From Emticicia fluvialis (GTDB taxonomy: Bacteria > Bacteroidota > Bacteroidia > Cytophagales > Spirosomataceae), in the NCBI RefSeq assembly GCF_024793945.1, contig NZ_JANUSD010000003.1, positions 310,001-374,000 of the forward strand: DNA of 64,000 nt, written 5' to 3'. The translations under genes and the position numbers were made by a program. The notes beneath the pieces are model-generated. The model was given only the letters and a program-made list of their open reading frames with translations. It did no database searches and was not told where the DNA came from. This document shows, one piece after another, positions 7,744 to 16,807 of the stretch. The number at the start of each line of letters is the position of its first letter. Positions within the stretch are counted from its first letter, which is position 1.

Positions 7744-8181
7744 TCAGAAGTTATTGGTGGTTAAAACCACCTGCCCGCCTGCATATTGGGTATTGGGGTC
7801 GTCTTCGGCTGTAATGAAAACCAGTACTGGTCTGAAAGAAGTGACGGTTTCGAAAGTAGCTTTCAATTGTTTAGACATCATATTGCCAGAACTTTTTATC
7901 TGCCCCATGTTTTTTGTTAACTCCTGGTCGGTTTTCATCCATACAATGTAGGTTTGTCTGGCGGGTTGCAACCGCTGTACCTCTGCCAAATTGGTTAGGT
8001 GTATCTGAATTACGTTGTTTTTGTTCTTGTCTGACTTAATCTCAACATAACCGCGAGCCGCCGGCACAACCGACGAATTAAGAAACGCTATTTTTTTGGT
8101 GCATGAGCTCATTGAAACTGCAAGCACAATGCCCAGTGTTATCAATAGCGTTTTTTTCAGTTGTAATAAAATGTTTTGCAT
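7744..8181 (-). CDS. Small lipoprotein of unknown function
   Basis: 145 residues. Residues about 9-27 are a lipoprotein signal ending S-M-S-S-C with Cys27. The mature part contains V-P-A-A-R-G-Y-V-E-I-K, I-Q-I-H-L-T-N-L-A and Y-I-V-W-M-K-T-D, a beta-rich pattern, then L-K-A-T-F-E-T-V-T-S and V-F-I-T-A-E-D-D-P near the end. I do not recognise a named family with certainty. It lies in the stress cluster, separated from the YtxH gene by 117 bp that include a hairpin. Confidence 0.65.
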   Translation of the reverse strand: MQNILLQLKKTLLITLGIVLAVSMSSCTKKIAFLNSSVVPAARGYVEIKSDKNKNNVIQIHLTNLAEVQRLQPARQTYIVWMKTDQELTKNMGQIKSSGNMMSKQLKATFETVTSFRPVLVFITAEDDPNTQYAGGQVVLTTNNF

Positions 8182-8651
8182 AGTTTTAATTATTTATGAT
8201 TGATGTTTTGTTTAATTATCAGAGAAATGCAAGCATAATAAGCCTGCTATCTGATAGCCAGGCGTTAAAGATGTAGATACGTGATTAGCAACCGGGAAAA
8301 ACAAACCCGTGCACTGGTTAGATAACTGAAGTTTTCTTTTTCTGGCTTGTAATGAACTGATACAAAAGTCGGCATTAAATGCCCGGTTATCATTACACAA
8401 TTAGTAGTATTACTTGCATGATTCACACACTTGTAACAGAAGCCCTGAAGCGGATGAGTGAGACCGGCCATGCCGGATAAACTGCTGTTTGCACGGTAAA
8501 TAAAAGCCCTTCAACCCGGCGGATTTGGCATTCAATTTTACCTGCAAAACGTTGGCCATTGCATTAAAAGCAACCCTGGCCGGAACAACAAAAAGGCTAT
8601 TGCCATGCAACTCAGCCTAGGGGTATATTCCGGCCAACGGCTCTGTATTTT
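8182..8651. other. Intergenic region within the stress cluster
   Basis: About 470 bp without a supported gene. Open frames of about 60-70 codons on the minus strand overlap one another in different frames and have no recognisable composition or start context. It probably holds the promoter of the 145-residue lipoprotein gene, but no clear -7/-33 pair was found. Confidence 0.5.
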
Positions 8652-8804
8652 CTAAAGAACTACCTTTTGATTTTTAAATTTCGGAAGCACCGTAATGGCT
8701 GAAAACTTACTACTGTCTTCCATTTTATAGGCAGAAACAGATTTTACTTTATTAAGGGCAACCGGCTTTTTACTGTTTTGATTTTTCTTATTCTGGTTAT
8801 TCAT
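8652..8804 (-). CDS. 50-residue basic hypothetical protein
   Basis: From the ATG at 8804 the frame gives 50 residues: an Asn/Gln/Lys-rich start (M-N-N-Q-N-K-K-N-Q-N) and a more ordered second half (Y-K-M-E-D-S-S-K-F-S-A-I-T-V-L-P-K-F). The frame can extend upstream to 8909 but would then overlap the CsbD-like gene, so the shorter form is preferred. Basic and soluble; no known family recognised. The position directly after the CsbD-like gene on the same strand supports a real gene. Confidence 0.45.
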   Translation of the reverse strand: MNNQNKKNQNSKKPVALNKVKSVSAYKMEDSSKFSAITVLPKFKNQKVVL

Positions 8805-8883
8805 GATGCTGATAGTTAATGTTATATTATAAAACCTGATAAATAAATGAAACATACCAAGGGCCGCGAAGGCGGTGTTGCCG

Positions 8884-9081
8884 TTAGTTTTTTTTCTTAA
8901 TCTCTTCAAAAAGTGAGTTCAGTTCATCTTTGTTTTTGACAAGTATCAGCTGAAGCCTTTCTAACATTTCGTCCTTACGGCCTTCTCTGAAAAACAAATC
9001 ATCTTCGGTAAGTACCGAAAATCTCTTTAGCAGTTTTGCTTTTTGTTTATTCCACTCCTCCCTTATTTCTTCTCTGTTCAT
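8884..9081 (-). CDS. CsbD-like general stress protein
   Basis: 65 residues. The pattern E-W-N-K-Q-K-A-K-L-L-K-R-F, L-T-E-D-D-L, E-G-R-K-D-E-M-L-E-R-L-Q and K-N-K-D-E lines up with the CsbD/YjbJ family (W-K-Q-x-K-G-K, L-T-D-D-D, G-K-x-D-x-L-x-G-x-x-Q). Family members are small helical cytoplasmic proteins induced by general or osmotic stress, with unknown mechanism. The neighbouring YtxH and AraC genes support a stress-response setting. Confidence 0.8.
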   Translation of the reverse strand: MNREEIREEWNKQKAKLLKRFSVLTEDDLFFREGRKDEMLERLQLILVKNKDELNSLFEEIKKKN

Positions 9082-9223
9082 TTTTATTCATGTTTGTTTG
9101 CAAAAGAATCTTTGCATCATAAAGATGCGCTATTTTATGACTAACCCCGTTATACAATTATTCAGAATACTTATATAATTCACACATACGGTAATTCGGG
9201 TGTTTGCAGGCAAATGCGCAGGT

Positions 9224-9784
9224 TCAGATATTTTCAATGGGTATGCGTTTTTTGTCTCTCAGCGATTTAAAAAAAGAAGGAGTAAGGCCGGTTACCTTTT
9301 TAAACTGATTAGAAAGATGCGCCACACTGCTGTAATTAAGCTTGTAAGAAATCTCGGTAAGATTTAGTTCGTTATAGATGAGCAACTCTTTTACCCTTTC
9401 TATTTTATGAATAATAATAAACTGCTCAATAGTAATGCCGGTGGCTTCTGAAAACAAATTGGCCAGGTAGGTGTAGTCATAATGAAGTTTTTCGCTGATG
9501 TATTCTGAGTTTTTCATTTTGGGCAGCTCGTCGTCATAATGCACCATTTCTATAATTACATTCTTTATTTTTTGTATCAGTATTGCTTTTTTATCGTCCA
9601 TCAATTCAAGGCCCGACCTCAACAAATTAGCTTTCAATAGTTTGTGCTGCTCTTCTGTAATATTTCCTTCTATTTCAATTTCGCCCAGATCAATAGACCT
9701 CCACCTGAGCCCCAGTTTATCGAGTTCGGCTTTTACAAGCATTTTACAGCGAATACTCACCATAAATTTTACATATAGTTTCAT
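9224..9784 (-). CDS. AraC family transcriptional regulator
   Basis: 186 residues. The C-terminal AraC DNA-binding region (about 80-180) holds two helix-turn-helix motifs: F-I-I-I-H-K-I-E-R-V-K-E-L-L with L-T-E-I-S-Y-K-L-N-Y, then V-A-H-L-S-N-Q-F-K-K-V-T-G-L-T-P-S-F-F-K. The N-terminal 70 residues are small for a sensing domain (V-K-A-E-L-D-K-L-G-L, I-E-I-E-G-N-I-T). It heads the minus-strand stress cluster and is the likely regulator of the CsbD, YtxH and lipoprotein genes. The stimulus is unknown. Confidence 0.88.
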   Translation of the reverse strand: MKLYVKFMVSIRCKMLVKAELDKLGLRWRSIDLGEIEIEGNITEEQHKLLKANLLRSGLELMDDKKAILIQKIKNVIIEMVHYDDELPKMKNSEYISEKLHYDYTYLANLFSEATGITIEQFIIIHKIERVKELLIYNELNLTEISYKLNYSSVAHLSNQFKKVTGLTPSFFKSLRDKKRIPIENI

Positions 9785-10168
9785 AAGGCCGAGTTAAAAG
9801 TTTTAACATGGTAATACATTAATAAAAGTTTTTGACCTGCCGCAAAACATTTTCGAGACAATAAACAACTACCCTGTTTTAAAGGCTTTCATGGTAACCA
9901 GCCCGTGCCTGGCAGTTGCCACCAACATTATTAACATTATCAAAAGCTAACATTAAATATGGTGGTATCAAAGCATATCAACACTTTGTGTGGCTGGTTT
10001 ATGAGCGCTACGCTTAAACGTGTTGCAGCAGTACAGCATTAACAGTTGCCAGGTTAGTAGTTTTATAGGCTGCTAAAGAAAATAAAACAGTAATAAAAAA
10101 TACCACCTAAATTAGATGGCATTTTATGTCCGATTAACCTTTAACAAAAAAATTTGGGTTACAAAAAT
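9785..10168. other. Intergenic region
   Basis: About 380 bp with no supported gene between the AraC gene and an 86-residue gene, both on the minus strand. It should hold the promoter of the AraC gene; no clear TAnnTTTG element was found on that strand. Confidence 0.4.
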
Positions 10169-10429
10169 TTAAGGCTTGTCACGCCAAAAGGTATTATTTG
10201 TGCTGCCAATGGCTTTACCTGTTTTTATGAGAAAAGCATTCAGTTGTTGCTGAATAGACTCCAGGTATTGCTCAAAATTGATGGTACTGATGCGCTTCTC
10301 TTCATACGATAGAAACAAAGGTGTTTCGCCAAGATGAGCATACAATTCCGGATACTGGTTTTGAATCTGCTCGGTTATCAGAAAGATACCGGCTATTAAT
10401 TGCCTGTTGGTTTTAGGTTTCATAACCAC
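10169..10429 (-). CDS. 86-residue hypothetical protein, partner of cupin gene
   Basis: 86 residues (84 from a second in-frame ATG at 10423), soluble and mostly helical. Recognisable stretches are L-I-A-G-I-F-L-I-T-E-Q-I-Q, Y-P-E-L-Y-A-H-L-G-E-T-P and I-N-F-E-Q-Y-L-E-S-I. I do not know the family. Its start overlaps the end of the cupin gene by 11-17 bp, so the two are almost certainly cotranslated and may act together. Confidence 0.6.
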   Translation of the reverse strand: MVMKPKTNRQLIAGIFLITEQIQNQYPELYAHLGETPLFLSYEEKRISTINFEQYLESIQQQLNAFLIKTGKAIGSTNNTFWRDKP

Positions 10430-10754
10430 TTTTTATAACTGTCAATATCATTTTGAATCTGCCGTTGGCTTTTATCAAATTGGGGGCATGAGCCGGTATA
10501 ATAATAGACTGCCCCGTTTTTAACTCATGCGATTCGCCATTAATTACCATATTGGCCGTACCTTCTATGATTTGAGCGTAGGTGTCAAATGGAGTGGTTT
10601 TCTCTGTCAGCCCTTCGCCGGCATCAAAAGACATTACGCTGATATTCCCTGTCGATTTCTTAAGAATGGTTTTAATAACTACAGAATTGGGCACATATTC
10701 GATAATTTCCACAGTGATGTGTACTTTGGACTTTTCAATTTCCGGAGTTTCCAT
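10413..10754 (-). CDS. Cupin domain-containing protein
   Basis: 113 residues forming one small beta-barrel. The region Q-I-I-E-G-T-A-N-M-V-I-N-G with L-K-T-G-Q-S-I-I-I-P-A-H-A-P-N is the second cupin motif, with its conserved P-x-x-x-P-H position partly kept (I-P-A-H-A-P-N). The first cupin motif is weak: the usual paired His are not obvious in L-T-E-K-T-T-P-F-D-T-Y, so metal binding is uncertain. Cytoplasmic. It overlaps the next gene. Confidence 0.8.
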   Translation of the reverse strand: METPEIEKSKVHITVEIIEYVPNSVVIKTILKKSTGNISVMSFDAGEGLTEKTTPFDTYAQIIEGTANMVINGESHELKTGQSIIIPAHAPNLIKANGRFKMILTVIKSGYET

Positions 10755-11015
10755 ACAATATTATGAAGTTTTATTTTGCTAAAAACAAATGATTTTTTAT
10801 ACCTGCCATTGCTATTATGGCTGGTGAAGTATGCTATGCTGAAATGATAAATGGTGAGATTAACTGTTAAATACCGTAGGTACTGTTCGAATTTTTAGAA
10901 ATTCAGGTGGATTAGTCAGATTTAGTTCAGCATACAAACAGATGGTTTAAAGTACCAAAGATGGAACTATTACTCCGGAAAAACATTACAAAAATCTGTG
11001 AAAGATTTACATGAT

Positions 11016-11576
11016 TCACACATTGGCTTGGCCTGCAACTTTATCCAGCTTATTTTTTATTTCTTCCAGCAACACAAATTGTCGGGCCTGGGTATCAAAC
11101 AAAGTTTTTATTTGCTTTTCGAGCAGTAAATCTACCTTCTGATTCAAGCTTCTGATTTGCATTTCGGCCTTCAGGTTAATCAGGTAATCGTTCTCTGCCC
11201 TTTTTCTGTCTTTTTCTTCCTGCCGGTTCTGGCTCATCATAATGATAGGCGCCTGAAGCGCCGCAATGCACGACAAAATGAGATTCATTAAAATAAACGG
11301 GTACGGGTCAAACCTGTGGGCCTTAAGCACAACCCCGTTTAAAATAATCCAGATTATCAGCACCAGCCCGAAAATGATTATGAACTTCCAGCTGCCGCCG
11401 AACCTGGCTACTTTATCAGAGAGCCTCTGCCCTCCGGTAAGTGTTTCAATCGGCGGATTCAAAAGATTCTGAATAATCAATTTTTCGGCTTTTATGGCTT
11501 CTTTTACAATCTGGTGCAGCTTGTCAAGATGCGCGTCTTCATCAGACAAAAGCTGGTTAATTTCGGTGTTTTCCAT
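11016..11576 (-). CDS. DUF1003 domain-containing membrane protein
   Basis: 186 residues. A helical N-terminus (1-45) leads to L-S-D-K-V-A-R-F-G-G-S-W-K-F-I, the DUF1003 entry motif. Two membrane spans follow (about 67-87 and 99-117), joined by A-H-R-F-D-P-Y-P-F-I-L-M-N-L. After M-M-S-Q-N-R-Q-E-E-K-D-R comes a charged coiled-coil tail to the end. DUF1003 proteins are inner-membrane proteins of unknown function. The gene is 30 bp downstream of a receiver-only response regulator on the same strand. Confidence 0.88.
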   Translation of the reverse strand: MENTEINQLLSDEDAHLDKLHQIVKEAIKAEKLIIQNLLNPPIETLTGGQRLSDKVARFGGSWKFIIIFGLVLIIWIILNGVVLKAHRFDPYPFILMNLILSCIAALQAPIIMMSQNRQEEKDRKRAENDYLINLKAEMQIRSLNQKVDLLLEKQIKTLFDTQARQFVLLEEIKNKLDKVAGQANV

Positions 11577-11606
11577 ATTTATGGGTTTTGTTGCCCGGGT
11601 AAGCCG

Positions 11607-12032
11607 TTACAGCTCGCTCATAACACCCACTTCTGGCGATGAGATATGTTTTATTGCTTCCGTCAGCTTGTTGCACAGGGTGTCAGAATCGTTTGGCTTT
11701 TGAATAAACCCCTTTGCGCCCAGCTGAAACAACAACGATTTTTGCGCGGCATCGGTTGAAAGAAATACAACGGGTATATTTTGGGTTTGCGGGTTCTTGA
11801 CAATTTCTAAAAAGCATTCAATTCCGTTCATTAAAGGCATGTTGATGTCGGTAAAAATAATATCGGGTAGCACTTTAGTAGTACGCAGCATTTCTATGGC
11901 CTCTTTGCCGTTTCTGGCAATGTAAAACAACTTGGTATCTCTTATTCCGCGCAGTGCCTCAATAAAAAACTCCTGGTCGTCTTCATCATCTTCTATTAAA
12001 AGAATCATATTTGTTTTTTTCATTTCATCCAA
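11607..12032 (-). CDS. Single-domain response regulator
   Basis: 141 residues, a receiver domain only. The acidic pair is D15/D16 (L-I-E-D-D-E-D-D), the phosphoacceptor is D62 (I-I-F-T-D-I-N-M-P), the switch Ser/Thr is in F-L-S-T-D at 90-94 and the conserved Lys is K112 (I-Q-K-P). No output domain is present, so it acts through protein contacts, as in the Rcp1/CheY-like class common in Bacteroidota. No kinase gene is adjacent. Confidence 0.9.
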   Translation of the reverse strand: MDEMKKTNMILLIEDDEDDQEFFIEALRGIRDTKLFYIARNGKEAIEMLRTTKVLPDIIFTDINMPLMNGIECFLEIVKNPQTQNIPVVFLSTDAAQKSLLFQLGAKGFIQKPNDSDTLCNKLTEAIKHISSPEVGVMSEL

Positions 12033-12525
12033 TTTTTAGAATATTGAAATAGGTTATCAGGCGAAAAATCAAACTTTTTGATGTTGAAAATGGCAAGCGG
12101 GTTGCCTTCAATAGGGGTTAGCAGTTAGCTGGCATGAGGGGGCAGTTTCTTATTAAATCAGTACTTTTTAACAGTTTTGGCGGGTATCAGATACTTATAT
12201 TAAGCTTAACAAATATGATATATTTACCTGGGCAAGGTATTACACAATTGAGCGAATGTGTTACATTATTCTTACATTTTGGTATTGAAGGGCGTTTATT
12301 ACTAGCAAGAACCGGTAAAGAAATACCCAGTTAGTACAAACCAGCTGCGATCGTTGACGTTTTGAAAAAACTGAAAATGAACAAATAATGAAGTAGAATT
12401 AAAAGAACAAAATTGCGCCTTAGGCGGGCCCGAATGAAGCTGTTCAGCAATCAACAAGCCACCGTGTTTTACATCCATACGTCTTTGGGTAATACTTGAG
12501 CCAGCAAGACAACAATTACCCGTTG
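12033..12525. other. Intergenic region
   Basis: About 490 bp upstream of the response regulator and downstream of the antiporter gene. An open frame of 66 codons at 12134-12334 (plus) resembles no family. GACAAC at 12508-12513 can pair with GTTGTC at 12522-12527, just after the antiporter stop codon, as a weak hairpin without a T-tract. Confidence 0.4.
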
Positions 12526-13623
12526 TCAGGGGGCAACAATGGTAAAAAGATAGATTATGAAAATAGCTATTAATACTAATCCCTGCATCAGATTGGTTTT
12601 GCCGGTTGTTAAAGAAATGGTTATAATAAACAAAGACAAACCCAACAGAATAGTTGATTTGATATCGATTCCTACGATCATTCTAATACCGGTAATGACA
12701 GACGTAATAGCTATGGCGGGTATACTAAGCCCGATGCTTGCAAGCGCCGAGCCAAATGCCAGATTTAACGAAGTTTGTATCTGGTTAGACCTGGCCGCAC
12801 GGAAAGCCGCCATGCCTTCGGGCAATAAAATAATGGCAGCAATAATAACACCCACCAGCGACCTGGGCGCGCCTGCCCATGCCACTATGTGTTCTACATC
12901 TGCCGATAGTAATTTGGCCAGCAAAACCACTATGCCCAGGCAAAGCACCAATAACGCAATGCTCACATACATTTCTTTTTTTGAGGGTTTTTCCGGAAGG
13001 TTTTCTTCTTCGTCATGGCCAATGAGCTTATTGGCCGGCGATATAAAATAACTGCGGTGCCTGAAGGTTTGCACCATTGCAAAACCCACATACAAAACCA
13101 GACAAACGATGGCAATAAAAAGCAGCTGATAGGTGGTGTATTCGCCTTTGCCCTGGCTTATTGTATAATTGGGCAATATGAGTACAAAAATTATGATTGA
13201 AGTAAGCGTAATTAAGGCTGTGCTTACACCCTGAAGCGTAAAGCTCTGCTCTCTGTATTTAAGCGACCCTACAATGATGCACCCGCCTATAATACCGGTT
13301 AGAATAATCATAACGGCGGCAAAGATGGTGTCTCTGGCCAGCGTAATAGATTCAAGGCCTTTGGCGCCCAGGATAATAGAAATTATCAGGGCTACTTCAA
13401 TTACGGTTATGGCAAAGGCCAGCAGTAATGTACCGAAAGGTTCACCCAGCCTGTAGGCAACCACTTCAGAGTGGTGCACTGCCGCTAAAACGCTACCCGT
13501 CAGTAACAAAGCCAGCAGGCCTGAATAATAATTATTGGCAAAATAGGTATGCCCGAAATATGCCAGCCATGCCAACGCCGGCACCAGGATTGTCCATAGC
13601 AAAAGGTAAATTTTTTTCTTCAT
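12526..13623 (-). CDS. Calcium:proton antiporter (ChaA/CaCA type)
   Basis: 365 residues with about 10-11 membrane spans. The two alpha-repeats of the CaCA superfamily are visible: G-E-P-F-G-T-L-L-L-A-F-A-I-T-V-I-E-V near 60-77, and L-L-P-E-G-M-A-A-F-R-A-A-R with N-L-A-F-G-S-A-L-A-S-I-G near 265-295. The Glu residues in these repeats are the ion-binding positions. The wording of both repeats is closest to ChaA-type Na+(Ca2+)/H+ exchangers. An acidic cytoplasmic loop (D-E-E-E-N-L-P-E) lies mid-protein. It should extrude Ca2+ or Na+ across the inner membrane. Confidence 0.88.
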   Translation of the reverse strand: MKKKIYLLLWTILVPALAWLAYFGHTYFANNYYSGLLALLLTGSVLAAVHHSEVVAYRLGEPFGTLLLAFAITVIEVALIISIILGAKGLESITLARDTIFAAVMIILTGIIGGCIIVGSLKYREQSFTLQGVSTALITLTSIIIFVLILPNYTISQGKGEYTTYQLLFIAIVCLVLYVGFAMVQTFRHRSYFISPANKLIGHDEEENLPEKPSKKEMYVSIALLVLCLGIVVLLAKLLSADVEHIVAWAGAPRSLVGVIIAAIILLPEGMAAFRAARSNQIQTSLNLAFGSALASIGLSIPAIAITSVITGIRMIVGIDIKSTILLGLSLFIITISLTTGKTNLMQGLVLIAIFIIYLFTIVAP

Positions 13624-13692
13624 TTTTTAATTGTGTGGTAAATCTAAGCGTGCTCAGGTTATAAATAAAAAAGTCTTTTACTTATAAACCAA

Positions 13693-15204
13693 TCAGGCAA
13701 AGGCCATCCAGTCGCTGTTGCCGGCAATTTCATCAGCAGCCTGTATGTTTTTATGCCGGCTCATTGAGGCCAGCAGCACACCTATTTCATGTTTTACCAG
13801 TTCAATGCAATTATCTGTAAGGGCCTGGTTAAAACCTGTATCATTCAGTTTCAGCAAATCAGTAACCGTAATAACCCTGGCCACAATTTTACCGAGGTCA
13901 ACCATTTTGCGCTGTGGCAGCGTGCCGCTGATACTGAAATTCAGTTCTTCGGCATATATTTTTCCGGCATCTGCAGTCAGTTCGTTTTCGTACATATAGC
14001 TTCCTAAATGCTCAGTTTTTTTCTTTTTCATATCTTTCAGAATCGCTTCTGAAATCTGCGTATAAAGCATTTCGTTTGAACCCTCGAAAATCTGAAACGG
14101 CCGGCTATCCATGATTCCCCTGCCACCGATATGGCTTTTCCGGTAACCTTTGGCCCCAAACAACTGCACATTTATTTGTGCCGACTCTTGCATCATGTCA
14201 GTTACCAGTGCTTTCATGCTGTTGGCTTGCAAACCGCTGGCGGCTACATCGTTTTCAATTCCGCTTACCGAACAACTTTTTGCACACATAGCCGAACATA
14301 AAGTATAATACGACTGCATTTTTAAAAGCTGAAAATGCACCTGGTCTAAAGAAAACAGATTACCACTGCCTACAATTCTGTCATTACAATGCTGCATGGC
14401 ATCGGCCATCATACGCTTCAGAAAACCCATGCCCATGCCCGGAAACTGCAACCTGCTTCTGTGAAGCGTATCGAGCATCATTTTCAGGCCGGTAGTTTCT
14501 GGTATCAGTTTATTTTGCAGCGGCACATCAATATCTATTTTATTCAATCCGTAAGGAATCATATCTAAGCCGGCGTTATCGTAATATTCCAGCACTTTCA
14601 CATTCTGTTCCTGATGGTGGGTATCGGCAATAAAAAAATCTACGTCTCTGTTCAAGCTACCGCTCGGCGATAAATTTCTTGACGTAATGAGCCAATAATC
14701 GGCCATTCCGGTAAGCCCCTGCCAATGCTTGGTACCGCTGATATGGTAAGAGTCGCCTTTCAGTTCGTTGCTGGTTTTCATGTTCAGGGCATCACTACCA
14801 AAATCGGGCTCGGTTATCATTAAACCACCCATGGCGCCTTTGTTAAGAAAGTGCTCAAAAATTTCAGGTTTTATCAGCTCATTGCCATATTTGGCAACAG
14901 GCTCTAAAAACAAAGCTATATTGATACCGAATATTAAAGACAAGGATAGCGACTCATAAGATGCCGCTGATAAAATGCCCAGGCATTCTTTTACGCTTGT
15001 GCCTCTGCCGCCGAACATCTTCGGAATAGCAACCGACAAAGGTTTTAGATTCATGATTTCTTTCCAGACATGCGGAGGCAACCCTCTTGAAAGACTGAGT
15101 TGGTCAATATTTTCTCTTTTGAAAAGAGAAGAAAGCGAAGTTTTGAAACGGTTGAGAAAATCTGAGTACAATACTTCAGGCAGGGATACGGCAAATTGAT
15201 TCAT
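13693..15204 (-). CDS. Acyl-CoA dehydrogenase family protein
   Basis: 503 residues. The order is that of the family: a helical N-terminal domain, a middle beta-domain with M-I-T-E-P-D-F-G-S-D near 135 and the FAD-contacting Y-H-I-S-G-T-K-H-W, and a helical C-terminal domain ending with H-I-G-G-R-G-I-M-D-S-R-P and Q-I-F-E-G-S-N-E-M-L-Y, the conserved flavin/active-site loop. It is longer than the usual 380 residues through a C-terminal extension of about 100 residues (M-Y-E-N-E-L-T onward). Substrate is unknown; no other fatty-acid oxidation genes are nearby. Confidence 0.88.
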   Translation of the reverse strand: MNQFAVSLPEVLYSDFLNRFKTSLSSLFKRENIDQLSLSRGLPPHVWKEIMNLKPLSVAIPKMFGGRGTSVKECLGILSAASYESLSLSLIFGINIALFLEPVAKYGNELIKPEIFEHFLNKGAMGGLMITEPDFGSDALNMKTSNELKGDSYHISGTKHWQGLTGMADYWLITSRNLSPSGSLNRDVDFFIADTHHQEQNVKVLEYYDNAGLDMIPYGLNKIDIDVPLQNKLIPETTGLKMMLDTLHRSRLQFPGMGMGFLKRMMADAMQHCNDRIVGSGNLFSLDQVHFQLLKMQSYYTLCSAMCAKSCSVSGIENDVAASGLQANSMKALVTDMMQESAQINVQLFGAKGYRKSHIGGRGIMDSRPFQIFEGSNEMLYTQISEAILKDMKKKKTEHLGSYMYENELTADAGKIYAEELNFSISGTLPQRKMVDLGKIVARVITVTDLLKLNDTGFNQALTDNCIELVKHEIGVLLASMSRHKNIQAADEIAGNSDWMAFA

Positions 15205-15656
15205 GCTGAGAACTTGGGGTAAAGTGCTGCATGCCGTATATACAACAATAAAAAAAGAGAGAGCAACTAGAGAATACTAATTAAGAATCTAAACCGGCAG
15301 ATTTAATTCTATAACGCAAAAATACTGGAAAAAGTTGTGTATTGAGGGGGGATAGTTTCATGCCTGGCGTACAGCCAGGTTTTCTAACACCCGAAACTCT
15401 ACATTTTATAGATACCCATACGCCGCTAAAAACAAATAATTTCTGGTTTATGATAATTGATTTATGAAATGATTTTAGCTGACTTTGCTTAATAAAGACG
15501 TACTTAAATTACCAGTAATCAAGCGGCTGGCTTTAACCTTGAAGCCGGATTTCTGCATTTCAGTTCCGATTTTCCTCACTTCAGTCAGAATGACACAATG
15601 GCAAGGTTACAGATACGCTAATTTTGATAAAAGAATTAGTTAAAATCAAAGAAAAA
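15205..15656. other. Intergenic region between divergent genes
   Basis: About 450 bp between the acyl-CoA dehydrogenase and the RND operon. It holds a small hairpin, CCTGGC at 15363-15368 with GCCAGG at 15374-15379 followed by TTTTCT, and a -7-like TAATTTTG at 15619-15626, about 30 bp before the adaptor start. No convincing -33 element accompanies it. Confidence 0.45.
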
Positions 15657-16796
15657 ATGAAGTTTTTGATGCCCCAAATCAAAAGATGCTTAGCGCTGTT
15701 TTTTGTGTTTATGATGCTTTTTCAAAGCTGTAAAAAAGACCAGAATGATACCCACAGCGAATCGAAAAACATACAGGCTGAAATCATCGTGCTGCAACCA
15801 ACCGAAGCCTTGATCAATCAAACGTATCCTACCAGTTTACAGGGTAAAGAAAACGTACAACTACGCCCGCAGATAAGTGGTTACATAGAAAAAATATATG
15901 TCGACGAAGGCACTTTCGTAAAAGCAGGGCAGCCCCTGTTCAGGATTAATGCCAGCATTTACCGTGAACAGAAAAATACGGCATCGGCGGCGCTTTTAAT
16001 TGCCAAAGCACAACTGGCGGCGGCTCAGCTTGAGGTTGATAAATACAAAGTGTTGAGCGAAAACAAAGTGGTGGCAGATTTTCAATACGAAAAAGCAAGA
16101 ATCAACTACGAAAACGCCAGGGCTGCCGTACAGCAACAACAAACATTGGTTGCATCGGCGGATATAAATCTCGGCTTTGCTATTATAAAAGCACCCATCA
16201 GTGGCTACATTGGCAGAATCCTGAAGCGTACCGGCGCGTTGGTAGGGCCAAACGACTCTGAGGCATTAACCACTTTGTCGCAGGTAAATGAAATCTACGC
16301 CTACTTCTCGCTTCCTGAAAATGAAATACTGAAAATCAATGCTTCGCGCCCTGGAAAAACCCTGATTGAAAAACTGAAAAGCTACCCTGAATTAACCTTG
16401 TTGCTCGCCGACGGTAATACGTACGGGCATTCCGGAAAAATTGATATGATGGACGGCCAGTTTGACCCGACTACCGGCTCGGTTATAATCAGGGCTTCTT
16501 TCCCCAATCCTGAATCACTGCTCAGAACCGGTAACACAGGCAGAGTTTTGTTAAGTTCAACCCTGCAAAACGTTTATAAAATTCCGCTACTGGCTACTTA
16601 CGAGGTGCAAGACAAATTGTTTGTGGGCTTACTTGATAGTAAAAATAAAATGGAATGGGTGGCGCTAAAAGACTATGTTAAATCAGGAGATTATTTCATT
16701 GTCAAGTCAGGTTTTAAAGCTGGCGACAGAATTGTGGCCAATGAGTTGGCGAGCATCCCTGAAAACTCTATTATAATACCTAAAGGGGTTAATTAA
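15657..16796 (+). CDS. RND efflux periplasmic adaptor subunit
   Basis: 379 residues from the ATG at 15657; a TTG further upstream gives 11 extra residues and is less likely. The start is a lipoprotein signal with Cys at about 25 (L-F-Q-S-C-K-K). The biotinyl-lipoyl-like region begins L-R-P-Q-I-S-G-Y-I-E-K-I-Y-V-D-E-G-T-F-V, a paired alpha-hairpin follows (about 105-175), then I-K-A-P-I-S-G-Y-I-G-R-I. This is the MexA/AcrA membrane-fusion protein plan. It links the inner-membrane pump encoded 11 bp downstream with the outer-membrane channel. Confidence 0.93.
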   Translation: MKFLMPQIKRCLALFFVFMMLFQSCKKDQNDTHSESKNIQAEIIVLQPTEALINQTYPTSLQGKENVQLRPQISGYIEKIYVDEGTFVKAGQPLFRINASIYREQKNTASAALLIAKAQLAAAQLEVDKYKVLSENKVVADFQYEKARINYENARAAVQQQQTLVASADINLGFAIIKAPISGYIGRILKRTGALVGPNDSEALTTLSQVNEIYAYFSLPENEILKINASRPGKTLIEKLKSYPELTLLLADGNTYGHSGKIDMMDGQFDPTTGSVIIRASFPNPESLLRTGNTGRVLLSSTLQNVYKIPLLATYEVQDKLFVGLLDSKNKMEWVALKDYVKSGDYFIVKSGFKAGDRIVANELASIPENSIIIPKGVN

Positions 16797-16807
16797 AATT
16801 TGAAAAA

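Noticed and set aside
8212..8610. Three overlapping minus-strand frames of 62-68 codons
   Set aside because: They lie in different registers over the same DNA, so at most one could be real, and none shows signal, domain or composition support.
12134..12334. 66-codon open frame on the plus strand upstream of the response regulator
   Set aside because: No family pattern, no start context and no neighbour support; it reads like a chance frame in AT-rich DNA.
15363..15383. Hairpin CCTGGC/GCCAGG with TTTTCT as a terminator
   Set aside because: No plus-strand transcript lies upstream; the neighbouring gene reads away from it. It is mentioned only within the intergenic entry.
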